NCBI RefSeq assembly: GCF_963576615.1
Contig: NC_088711.1
Coordinates: forward strand, 23,344,182 to 23,408,181
Direction: 5' to 3'
DNA from: Watersipora subatra
Lineage: Eukaryota > Bryozoa > Gymnolaemata > Cheilostomatida > Watersiporidae
Length of the DNA stretch: 64,000 nucleotides
The position numbers and the translations under genes are program-made. Shown piece by piece: positions 13,560-26,300 of the stretch (within the stretch, counting starts at the first letter, position 1; every line of letters starts with the position of its first letter). The notes beneath the pieces were generated by a model, which saw nothing but the letters and a program-made list of their open reading frames with translations, did not search any database and was not told where the DNA came from.

Positions 13560-14230
13560 TTGCAAACAGGTAGCCACCTTCAGATAGCGACACAGCTAAG
13601 AACTAAGATGGCTACGCGTACGTAGCTCCAAACAGACAACTAAAGACAGTTAGCTACATACAACTAGCTTCAAACAGATAGCAATGCACAGATAGTGACA
13701 AAGATATCTGAACATAATTAGCTGTGCATACATAACAACGCATCAATAAATAAACAATATAATAATAATATTAGTATAGATAATTACATGCAGAAAGTGA
13801 CACCTGGTTAGATACAGCAGGATAATTACGCATGAGCACACAGCTACATGCTGATTGATACCCTAATAGCTACATGCCGAGAGCTACACACAAACAGCTG
13901 CACACTAGTAGTTAGCAGATAGCTATCTGTAAGCAGATATCTATCTGCTTACAGATAACTGCATCTAACTAGTGATACAGACTGAGCAACGCAGGTGGTT
14001 ACCCACAGATATCTGCAAACTAATAGTCAAATCCTGATAGCTCTACACATATAGTTACAGATAACTAGCTACGGACATATAGTTACACAAAGATAACCAC
14101 ACACAGATGATTACACACAGATAACTACACACAGATAATTACACACAGATAACTACTCACAGATAACTACACACAGATAACTACACGCAGATAATTACAC
14201 ACAGATAACTGCGCATAAATAGCAACACAG
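13560..14230. repeat. Degenerate tandem repeats ahead of SLC23 paralogue 2
   Basis: Diverged copies rich in AGATAGC, AGCTACAC and ACAGATAACT; the clearest part, about 14085-14215, repeats CAGATAACTACACA at a 14-bp period. It lies about 120 bp before the coding start and contains no open frame. Confidence 0.7.
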
Positions 14231-14352
14231 ATCTACCTACACATATGCCTATAGATTTCTCTGCCACCTAATAAATTAAATATATTTATTGTAAGATCTA
14301 TAAATGAGTCAATGATAGATTGAAATTTTTTTTATTATTGTTTCTGTTGCAG

Positions 14353-14368
14353 AAGGCCTGTCTAATCA
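14353..14368 (+). other. 5' UTR segment and splice acceptor of SLC23 paralogue 2
   Basis: A pyrimidine-rich tract ending GTTGCAG at 14346-14352 just ahead of the start codon looks like a 3' splice site. A non-coding first exon and the promoter therefore probably lie upstream in 10883-14340. No TATA box or initiator could be assigned with confidence. Confidence 0.5.
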
Positions 14369-17300
14369 ATGGAAGCTTCATCTGAAAAGACAAAGGAGAA
14401 AAAGGAAGGCGAAGTGGATCTGCTCTATGATATAGAAACTGCTCCACCATGGCCACTTTGTATCTTCATTGGATTACAGGTAAATACTGTAATCTTTTGA
14501 GACAGCGAGATAGTACTAACTATTTATAGTTATTTCTATTAAGAAGCAAAAATTGTGTTTCATGAAAACTCACAGAATTGGTAGAATTGTATAATGAACA
14601 TATTGACAGTTCAACAGGTTCATAAACTGAGTGACCAATATATGTATTATAGTATGGTTGTTAGAGTGTACGTACTTGAGTGCCATAGATACTGAGGGGA
14701 ATACTCAAATCAGTAATCTAGTAATATGATAGAAAATGTCTTGATTTTTATTGTATTAGTTAAGATATAAAAACTAAAGAATCATCTTTCGATTTTACTG
14801 GATCAGTGCCATAGCCTTATCCAAAAAAGACTGTCCAGTCAACTGGACACTTTCAAATCTTTAGCAAAAGTAATAATAAAAAATGAATGCTCTGTCATTT
14901 GAATGTTCTGATATACTTTGCTTCTATTTGTGTCAATGGTTTTAACATTCGTTCTTCATACTTTTGTATGCAGAATGAATCTTTGGCATATCTGTTCAAG
15001 GCTTTTCAGCTGATTGATATACTAAAATGTTCAGCTGATTCATATACTAAAATGTTGCGCACTGGGTAATTTAATAAAAAAGTTTTTTTATTTTTTTTAA
15101 ACTTTCAGTAAATCTAATTTAAAAAAATTAAGACTTCCATTAAATACTTGAGTATTTATAATTCACAGCCTTTGTACCTTTGTATAAGAAACAAAAAACA
15201 AGAAAATAATTAGCTAATTCATGTAACAAGCATAAACAATAGACTTATGAACATAGACCTATGAGTAGTTCTGTTGTTTGAACTGCTGAGTCTGCATGTT
15301 GCCTATGTGATTACAGCATTTCATAGTATTCATCACTGGAGCGGTCGCAATGTCCTTACCTCTCGCACCCCATCTTTGTATCACAGTTGGCATGGAAACC
15401 AATGATGTTGTCAAAGCTGAGCTAATCGGTACACTTGTACTCACGAGTGGAATAGTTACTCTTCTCCAGACCTTGTTTGGTTGCAGGTACATTATGGTAT
15501 TTCTGCGTTCGTTGATGAGGAATGTACTAAAATTTGATTCAATAAATAAACAAAGTTATCATTTATGTAATGTTATAAGTTTTTTGGTTATACAATGGAT
15601 GAATATACAAATTAGAACGCATATAGTAAGATTTCAACTCAGGCCTTCTCTAGACAAACTATAGTAATCTACTTGAAGCAGTAGATTGGGGAGTTGGTTA
15701 TAATATTAATGAATGTAAGTTTTAGTCATGTTGAGTGAGCTGCTGTGAATGTTTCATATCTCTTACCCACCCCTTTACTACCCGACTAACTAAGCAAGAC
15801 CCTACATAAGACTATTAGCGCTAAAGAAATGAAAGATATTTTTAAGGGATATTATTATGTTTTACAGGTAAGCTTGCCAATTAGTAAATCACAAAATAGG
15901 GACGAATTATAAAATTGCAAGTTGAAAAGTGTGAAAAGCTGTTTTTGTGGCCTTGCTTAAGACTTATTATAGAACATTCAAGCGATGCAGTTCTAATCGC
16001 TGCTCTTCTGGTCAAATTACACATATAAAAGTCTTGTTAGAAACCACCAATCATTTTATACCCTGTGCATTACGTCGCATTTGTAAAAAAAGATGAGCAA
16101 ATTACCAAACTAATACAGAATTCATAATTCTGCTGCTGCGCTCGCAATGTTAGGTCAAATGAAGGTCAAATTAAATTTTTTTTCAGTGTTGATACTCTCA
16201 CTAGCTTTTTCTGTTAAAATAATTATTAATTATAGCTCATGGAAATTTGATTATTTTACTTCTAATAATCATAAATAAATATATACATTATAACTATTAG
16301 GCTCTTTAATAACAATAGAAGTAGGCATTCGGGCTAGTAAACCACTGGTCATTGTAGTAGTTGTCTTTCTCTACTATTGACACTTTTAACCAAGTACTTT
16401 ATTCCTAACAGGTTAAAGTTTTTAACTTTTTAAATGCTAATTAAAACTAAATCAAAGCCAGTACGCACTAACACAGTAAAATTATCTTATAATCATTAAT
16501 AAACATCTACTTAGTGGTAAAATGCTACTGATTGACTACAGTGATAGCCTGGTCCATCATTTACTGTTAAAATCTCAATTTATAGACTGCCAATAATACA
16601 AGGAGCCTCTGCATCTTTCCTACCTCCTGCATTTGCTATTCTCTCCAACTTCGGTGACTGTCCAACTTTGCTGCCAGCTGGTGAGTTTTCATCCAACCTT
16701 TCGCTTTTCATCTAGCTGTTAGCCTTAGAGTCTTCAGTTTCAATATACTAGATCAATGAATCAATTAACATATTGATTTTTCTATTATTACTGTCAAGAA
16801 TTTCCTCAATGTATATAACATCCCGCGTATTATTTACAAATTATTTTTACTTTTGTGATTTTCAAAGCTTCACATTTGGTCTGATACCAATATTCATAGG
16901 AGGTGGTTGGGTTGCCAAGGGTCACAGATAATAAAGAAACCCTTTGCCCTGCTCACCAAACACTTTTTAATAAATGTAGATATTACTGTGAAGATATATT
17001 ATGAAGAAAAACTACTTATTAAAAGATTTGAATTGGGAAAATGAGAATTGTCTTCTCTTGTCTGCAAAATCTTTTTCGCAACAGAATAAATGATTCTTTA
17101 TGTGGATTACATTTTGTAAATTATTGTTTAAATCAGGTTATGAAAGTTTTTTAGTTTAAGCAACAAACCAGTCACAAGTTTTGCTAATGAAATTTGGTAA
17201 CATGTGTTTATATTACTTTGTAGACGCGAATATAACAGATTATATGATATATCAAACGAATAAGACTCAGAACTTCGTTGTCACTGGTTCAGAGGAACAT

Positions 17301-20300
17301 GATCTGATATGGAAGACACGAATAAGAGCAGTAAGCTGGCTGACATAGTCTAGCAAGTACCTTTGTGATTACTAAGGCTGACATAGTCTAGCAAGTACCT
17401 TTGTGATTACTAAGGCTGACATAGTCTAGCAAGTACCTTTGTGATTACTAAGGCTGACATAGTCTAGCAAGTACCTTTGTGATTACTAAGGCTGACATAG
17501 TCTAGCAAGTACCTTTGTGATTACTAAGGCTGACATAGTCTAGCAAGTACCTTTGTGATTACTAAGGCTGACATAGTCTAGCAAGTACCTTTGTAATTAC
17601 TAAGATGTGAATAGGAATAAGGTTGACCCTTTGCTTCTTTCTGAAATATTTAATCGTATTGATTTGAATGCCATACTAATATTATACCTACTGCGGGTTT
17701 TCTGAGTGTTGCTTTCTCTAGGACTACTTGATAGAGTTTGTAAAATGCTGTTAGATTTAAAATTTGCACTTCATTTAAAGCTTGAGAGCTTCAATTATAA
17801 AAACATTTTATTGTTAGTTTAATTGTTTTCAGTTTTATGTTACTGACATGGAAGAATTCTCATGATATAATTAATTTTTACAACATTCAGCTTCTCAGCT
17901 TTATATGTAGATTATTTATGTTTGTGTTGATATACAACAAGTAGTGTATTCTGTTATGCATGGAATAGGGAATTCCCAAATTTACCTTCAATCAATTTTA
18001 TTACCATAGCTATCTACAAGTGTCATATTAGTCGATTTATTGTGCTGGCACCAAGAAAATTTATCATTTATGATATCTACTATAAGTTACAGCAAAATAG
18101 TTTCATGTAAAATATCCTCACATTTTGTAAGTCAAAGTACCAAGACCTAAAAAAACTACAAGATTAGAAATGTTGTGTATTTTTAGCTGCAAGGAGCCAT
18201 AATGGTTGCATCACTAGTTGAAATAGTGCTGGGCTTTTCCGGACTACTGGGTTTTCTGTTGCAATACATGGGACCTTTAATGATTGCTCCAACAATCTCT
18301 CTTATTGGACTATCTCTTTTTCCACTAGCTGCGGAAAACTCCTCTAGCCAGTGGGGTATTGCCATACTGTGAGTACACAACTCCAATTTAAATCTTTTCT
18401 AAGATAATGTTATTTCTCTGCCGCTTATTAGCTATTTTATGATTAACATACAATATTTTAATAGATTCTATCAAAAAGTACTGATATCTTTTTATTATTT
18501 GCGATCGCTTTTTATGTTTGAGGTGATCTGACTGCTGAGATATTTCAAGATTAAGAATAGCAAAACTTGATCGCGGTTAAAACACTCGGACAAAAAATAT
18601 GTGAAAACCGGCTTCACTAGTTACTATCGTTGCTATCGTTGCTATAGATAGTATCGGCTATTGCGTTCAAGCTGCAGTGTTACGCGTCTCTTTTTTGTCG
18701 GTCCCTTTGCAGCTGTAATCATCATAATCGCGCTTTCGCATGATCAGGGTGTTTTAATCACACTCAAGTTTTGTCGATATTAATCTTGAAACATCTCAGC
18801 AGTTAAATCACCTCAAACATCAAAAACAATCGCAATTGAGAGAACAATACCAATACTTTCTGATTTACTTATCACTGTTTGTGGTACTCTATCAGGTGTG
18901 TAGCTCTGATGGTGATCTTCTCCCAATACATGGCACAAGTGAAGCTACCAACATACTCTACTAAACATGGTGGCTGCTCAACAACTGCTGGATATCCAAT
19001 TTTCAAACTATTTCCAGTGAGTTCCTTTGTCTCTATAGAAAAACTAGGTAAATGCCAGGCATTACATGGGTAATAAAACAAGTTATTGCACAGAAAATTT
19101 CTATATATATATATATATAGATTTGAATGTATATATACATGTATTTATATATAAATTTTCTAAAGCATGTATATGTAGATTTCACTTTTCTTAACAACAT
19201 TTCTTACAAAGCATTTCTTACTTTTTATGCTACACGTTCATTCAAGATTTTAAAAAACTTGTAAACAGTGGCAGGCAATCTAGTTGCCATTGGCTACGTT
19301 TCTTTACCCAATAAATTTAAGTAAATTAAGCTAGTACAAGTCTTTACTATAATAAGAGCTGTTATTATAACTCAAGTCAGTGATAGAAGAAAGATTGAGT
19401 CAAGAATGAGTTTCAGAATGCTAGCTAAAACTTAAAACACGCTATTTTTAAAAATTGGCATTGAAGATTGGCATATGCATAAGTATGGCTACAATTACAC
19501 ATTAGTGTGGCAAGTTGGACACATAGTGTAATGGATAGCATGCCTGTTCGTAGGACTAGAGGTTCTGAGTTCAATTCCAGTGCAAAGGGATTTTTCCTTT
19601 TTAAAACTTTATCCCAATAACTTTGTAACATGAACGGCAGACAAATAAACATTGAGATTTATGTGTATAAATGACATATAAATTTTACTTATGAAAGCGT
19701 AATATTATCTGCTCCATTTTATTGTGTGTACAACTTTAAAAACTATTTAAATACTATCAGATAAGCAGCTGGTGTATGTTTCAGGTACTCTTCACTATCA
19801 TAGTGGCGTATATCATATGCCTGATACTCACTTACACAAACGTCTTCCCTGATGACAAACAGCACCCTTTCTACAGAGCCAGAACTGATATCAGACTATC
19901 TGTACTCACCAATGCTAAGTGGTTTCGAGTTCCTTACCCAGGTAGGCTTCAGGGCAGTAGATGAACAGTAGCATAAGCCCCTAAGAGGAAGGAAGCAAAA
20001 GTAACTTTATCTATCAATTAGCAATCCAAACCTTGCCAGAATCATAGATGTTTCGCAAACAGATACAACTGGTTTAAAAATGCTTGTCAATTGGTGACAG
20101 AATTGTAAATGCAAAGAACTGGATATTGATTAATACATAATTTATTGAGTGTCTATTAACAAGACGAATTAATTAGTAGTTGGACTTCATTTGAAGTTTC
20201 TTATTAACACAACATACACAAAAAGTTCTGAGAATGGATTGCCTTTGTTTCAAGTGGTATACATCTTGTACAGGAGAATGGGGTATGCCAACAGTGACAA

Positions 20301-23300
20301 TTGGTGCCTGCTTTGGGATGTTTGCTGGTATTTTGGCATCTATGGTGGAGTCAGTGGGAGACTACTACGCTGCGGCCAGGTCTGTCTATTCTTTGCAACA
20401 ACTTAAAAATTTTAAACGGTAACTTAAACAATGACTTTATCATTCTTAGCACACAAAACACTACAAGTTGTCTTTAGACAACCTGGTATATGATACATTA
20501 AGTACTCTTTTTCTCTAAAAGATAACAAAGTAAAAGTTTGGAGAACAGAGAAAGTATCAGCTGCTTGTGAGCAATTTTCAGACAGTTATAAAAAACATCA
20601 TATAAATGTTATTAGAGACAGAATATGAACAAAGTATCTATTATAAATAGACGGTTATAATGTTGGGGTACAGTGAGAACCTCAACAACAAAAGCTGTCT
20701 GCACATAAAAGAATGTTGACATTCTTCACATTTTTAGTATTAGAGTAATTAAACCATCAAGAATTTGTACTCTCTTGTTGATCTAATTAATGCAGGGCAG
20801 TGCGCTGTGCTCACAAAATGGCTGCATTTAAACTGTAATATTTTATAATTATTTACTTTGAGATCAGAAGGTCAAAACTGTATCATCAGTCTGCTGTTGA
20901 AAAGCTATGTGAACAAACTGCCAGCTGCCCGCTGTCATTGGATTTATTTAAACAACCACCTAATCATGATGAGTCGGTTTGAAAGGGTGACACAAAAACT
21001 ACAACTTTTTGATCAGTAGTGTAGTGTAATATTTGAAGTGGTAAATACAGATGTCTAAAATTGTTATAGGCTATCTGGAGCTCCAGTACCTACTAAGGCA
21101 GCAATCAACAGAGGCATCGGTATGGAAGGAATTGGATGCCTTCTTAGCGGAGCCTTGGGTTCTGGCAACGGGCTCACCTCATATAGTGGAAATATAGGAG
21201 CTATGAATATTATTCAGGTACATGTTTAGTCATTGTATATGATAGTGCACTGGCAGTTCTGTGCCAGCATGAAAAATCGGCATGCGTAATAAGTATGCCT
21301 ACAATTATTCCTAGATTTAGAAAGGTGATCGTGTGGTGCAACGATAGCGCTTGGCTTCAAAACCGAATACCTGAGTATGTTTCCTAATGCTCCTAATGAG
21401 GCTTCGGCCAGTCACAGCTCATATGGTAATGATTCTATGACTGTATCAGTGTATGCTACTCATATAAGCTACATACAGACCTTTGCTAGTGGTTATTGTT
21501 TACCAGATCACCATGTTCCAAACTCTCCAACATTCTCATCACTATTAATAGGCTTTGCAGCTACTAATTGTTAATAATGGAGAGAAATTAATGACATGAC
21601 CAACAGACTGGACAAACATTTCATGTTCAAAATAAGAACTATCAGTGGTGAATTTACAAGTACTTTAGTTTCAGTTGAAGCTTTGACAATGTAAACCATA
21701 AGCTATAGCCAATAAAATTATAAACTTAGTAATTTGTAAAAACGTTTTAATGTTTCATGGAAACCAGAAGGTAACAAGAAATATATCTATTAATTAATAC
21801 GCCTGACCTCGTCAGAATCATTGCTGTTTAGAAGACAGATACAGTGGGTTCAAAAATGTTTGACAAAGTTGACAGTATTTTCACTGCTTACTGCTGGATA
21901 TTAATTAGTGAATAATTTATTGAGTAATTATTAATTGAGAAATAATTATTGAGAAAATACACTCATCTATGTAGATAACTTATCAGCTATATACTGTACA
22001 AGAGAAACATTAGTGAACAATGGGAGAAGCAAGGAAAACACCTTTGAGATGTCTTGCTAAAGCTCCTGGTTAGGCCAACTTTAGACTCTGTTGACTTTTA
22101 GATTTTGCATGCAGAAAACTGTCAAATCTGTTGATTAGCCCTTTTATCTAAAATATACAGATGATAAATAAAAAGTAAGTGTGTATCTTGGTGTAACATA
22201 CGATATATGTATGTTGTATGTTCATCAGTATGTTCCTGTTTAAGGTGTAGATGTTAACATTAATATATCTGTTCGTAGGTTGGGAGTCGCAGAGTAATAC
22301 AAGTAGCTGCAGTCTTTATGCTTATACTCAGTGTACTAGGAAAGCTCTGTGCTCTGTTTGTAACCATTCCAGATCCGATACTTGGAGGGATCCATATCGT
22401 CCTCTTTGGTAAATTAACCGTTGTATTTGGTTCATAGCATGAGCCATCTCATAGCACTGACCACATACTTTCTGAAAAGTGAATGACTATCACTAGGAAT
22501 CACTCACACAAGGAATTGTGATGAGTAGATGACTCCTCATTATCTTCTCATTCATCATTTTAAGCGAGTAGTTTAAGTGTTAGTAAGGGAGGGGCTCAAT
22601 CCTTCCTCAATCCTCTGTAAACTGTCACAAACCTTAGTCAATGGATTAATTATTAGCTGTATGAAGACGAAAAAGCTTCACATTAGTCTTACTGTTTGGC
22701 TATTGGTTGGTTGCTGCACTACTATTATTCCTGCTTACTAGTAAATAACTCTGTTTGCCTACAAATAATGGAGTATGACTAGCCCTTTCACTCAAACATT
22801 TCTGGATAACGTTATTACATTTTGTAGTTAGTTTTAAATTTCATTAGGAGAGCGAATGGGAAATAGGCTTGCAGAATCAATAACGACAACATGTATATGA
22901 TACTAATATTGGTATAAGATAATATATGGAGAGTTTTTTATGCCTCTAGACGAGTGTATCTATGAAATGTTTTGAAATGGTTTTGACTATGTTCCGATCC
23001 ATCTTTATTTGAATACGTATTTAGCAGTAGAATATAGTAGTGAGAACACAGTGAAACCTGCAGTAAAAACAGCTATGAGATTAAATAAAAGATAATACAT
23101 TGATATGCAATATACATTTTGCATACTCAGCAGGTAATGAATTATGACAAGCCATGTGAAATATAAACCAGAGTATAACAATATATATGAAGTATAATAA
23201 AAGTTTGATAATGAAAAAGTAAAATCACATTTTCCTTCTTTAGACAACAGCTAGCTGCTAAAGCTTACTGATCACTAGTTTGCAACTTGTGCTGTCAGGT

Positions 23301-26300
23301 TTTGAGTGTGTCAAATGAGGCAGCGTAATGTATATTTGCTATTATTTGGTCACATAACCGCTAAATATGGGTGGTAGAATAAGGGTTTAGAGGACATATT
23401 ACATAATTCTTTTGTGGCTTACATTGAAGGTGTGAGAAATGAGTGAGAAGGCTGACTCAGAAACATTAAATATACAATACTATATTATATTAATAGAAAT
23501 TCCACTGTCATACAGCCTACGACCAAAGTGGTATTGGAAAAAAAAGAAAGGGTACTGATGGTTGAGAAATGCAATATTAGCAGTCAAATGGCACTGCAGT
23601 GCAATAGGATAACTGCAATGGTAGCTGTAATGTACTGGGTGTGGGTGTTATTATATACAACAAACAGCAATAATGAAAGGAAAAGATTATATGTTTATAT
23701 CTCTCCCCCTGCAATAGGAGAAATGCAATATTGGCCAATATTAGAAGTAAAATGCACTGATATTATTAGAATAATCAATATTATTAATATAGTAATAATA
23801 TAAAACCAATGCACAATTTTGTTTACATTTAAAAACGTCATAGTTAGCGATATCAAGAAGTTGTGATATTTATATAAATTTTTAGAAAGTCTGTACTACG
23901 TAGTCATTGTTCTGTAGTCATCCCAACTTATAATTAATTATCGTAATAATCTCATAAGAATCGTTAGAAAAAATATCGTCATTTCCGTCATATCGTCATA
24001 ACTATTGAAGTGTTATAGTCACACTAACAACATCGATGATGGGCATTATGTTACTGTTATTATTTTTTCTAAATAGTTTTGTTAAATAGATTTTCTAAAA
24101 ATCTATATAAGTATCACAACTTCTTGATATTGTTAGCTATGACGTTTTGAAATGTAGACAAAATTGTGCATTGGTTTTCTATTATTACTGTATTATTATA
24201 TTAATAATATTGGTTATTTTAATAATATCAGTGCATTTTACTTCTAATATTGCATTTCTCCTATTGCAGGGAGAGAGAGATATAAATATATAATCTTTTC
24301 CTTTCATTATTGCTGTTTGTTGTATATAATAACACCCACACCCAGTACATTACAGCTACCATTGCAGTTATCCTATTGCACTGCAGTGCCATTTGACTGC
24401 TAATATTGCATTTCTCAACCATCAGTACCCTTAATTTTTTCCAGTATCACTTTGGTCGTGGGCTGTAGGGCAGGGGAATTTCTAGTATAATATAACATAT
24501 TTAATATAGTATACTTCAGTATTGATGCTCAAAAGTGCTAGCAAGCATAGATCATGAGAATATTCAGAACTTTACTTTTGCAATTTACAGTTCTAGTGGA
24601 GGTCTGATAGTTTGGGTTCTCTGTACTGTATTATCCCTATACTTTACTATTCCTATACTGTACTATTCCTATACTGTACTATTCCTATACTGTACTATCC
24701 CTATACTGTATTATCCCTATTCTGTACTATCCCTGTACTGTATTATCCTTATACTGTACTATCCCAATACTGTATTATCCCTATACTGTACTATCCCTGT
24801 ACTGTATTATCCCTATACTTTACTATTCCAATACTGTACTATCCCCATACTGTACTATCCCTATACGGTACTATCCCTATACTGTACTATCCTTATACTG
24901 TACTATCCTTATACTGTACTATCCCTATACTGTACTATCCCTATACTGTATTATTTCTATACTGTACTATCCCTATACTGTACTATCCCTATACTGTACT
25001 ATTCCTATACTGTACTATCCCTATATTGCACTATCCCTATCTCTATACTGTACTATCCCTATACTGTACTATCCTTATACCGTACTATCCATATACTGTA
25101 CTATCCCTATACTGTACTATCCCTATACTGTATTATTCCTATCTTGTACTATCCCTATACTGTACTATCCCTATACTGTACTATTCCTATACTGTACTAT
25201 CCCTATATTGTACTATTCCTATCTCTATACTGTACTATCTTTATACTGTACTATCCTTACACTGTACTATCCATATACTGTACTATCCCTATACTGTACT
25301 ATCCCTATACTGTATTATTTCTATACTGTACTATCCCTATACTGTACTATCCCTATATTGTACTAACTTTATACTGTCCTATCCCTATAGTGTACTATCC
25401 CTATAATGTACTATTCCTATCTCTATACTGTACTATCTCTATACTGTACTATCCTTATACTGTACTATCCATATACTGTACTATCCCTATACTGTACTAT
25501 CCCTATACTGTATTATTTCTACACTGTACTATCCCTATACTGTACTATCCCTATACTATACTATTCCTATACTGTACTATCTCTATACTGTACTATCCCT
25601 ATACTGTACTATCTCTATACTGTACTATCCCTATACTGTACTATCCCTATACTGTACTATCCCTATACTGTACTATTCCTATACTTTTCTATCCCTATAC
25701 TGTACTATCCCTATACTGTACTATTCCTATACTGTACTATCCCTGTACTGTACAATCCCTATACTGTACTATCTTGGAACTTTTACTCAAATAAAACTGT
25801 CTACTGATTACAGGTCTTTTAGCATCTGTTGGTCTTTCCAACCTTCAGTATGTAGACCTAAATTCCTCTCGGAATTTGTTTGTTATTGGCATCTCGTTGA
25901 TGTTAGGACTCGCCATTCCTTACTGGACCAACAGAAACAAAGAGCAGATACAAACAGGTATGAGCATCTACAGATATCGGCATAGAATTGGAAAAAAGTT
26001 AAGTTATTAGATTTTAGCCTCTGTAAGATTTCAATCGATCTATTATTTATTGAGTATAACTCAAAATTTAAGCAATGGAATCAGATAAGAAAGTCATAGA
26101 TAAAGTTGCCATTTTTATGGCTCTCAACCATAGACATCCTTTTTAGTACACATAAATCTTTGCTATATTTCTTGAACATTTCTTGATGATCGTGAATAGC
26201 CATGGTGCTTCAACATGAGTCCTAAGGAGTCTAGGGCAAAAGACAGGATACATGACAGTCCGTTAAACATTATAGGATCAGCAGTACTTGATGAGGTGTG

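Larger units (their letters stand above)
10182..14352. other. Intergenic region between the SLC23 paralogues
   Basis: Holds the 3' UTR or alternative last exon of paralogue 1, then AT-rich sequence with no recognised gene. A 63-codon frame at 12163-12354 shows no family features. From about 13560 it becomes a degenerate AGATAACTACACAC-type repeat. The promoter and untranslated first exon of paralogue 2 should be here but could not be placed. Confidence 0.6.
22409..25813 (+). other. Repeat-loaded intron 10 of SLC23 paralogue 2
   Basis: A 3.4-kb intron; the corresponding intron of paralogue 1 (4753-5364) is about 0.6 kb. The excess is accounted for by the fold-back element at 23491-24493 and the 16-bp minisatellite at 24620-25775. 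The first kilobase (22409-23480) shows no recognisable feature. Confidence 0.8.

Noticed and set aside
19512..19590. Functional tRNA gene
   Set aside because: Boxes A and B are present but the acceptor and anticodon stems do not pair; the SINE tail follows.
24535..25807. Open frames of 419, 264 and 133 codons rich in Tyr, Leu, Ile and Pro
   Set aside because: Pure translation of a 16-bp minisatellite inside an SLC23 intron; the same peptide appears in all three frames.
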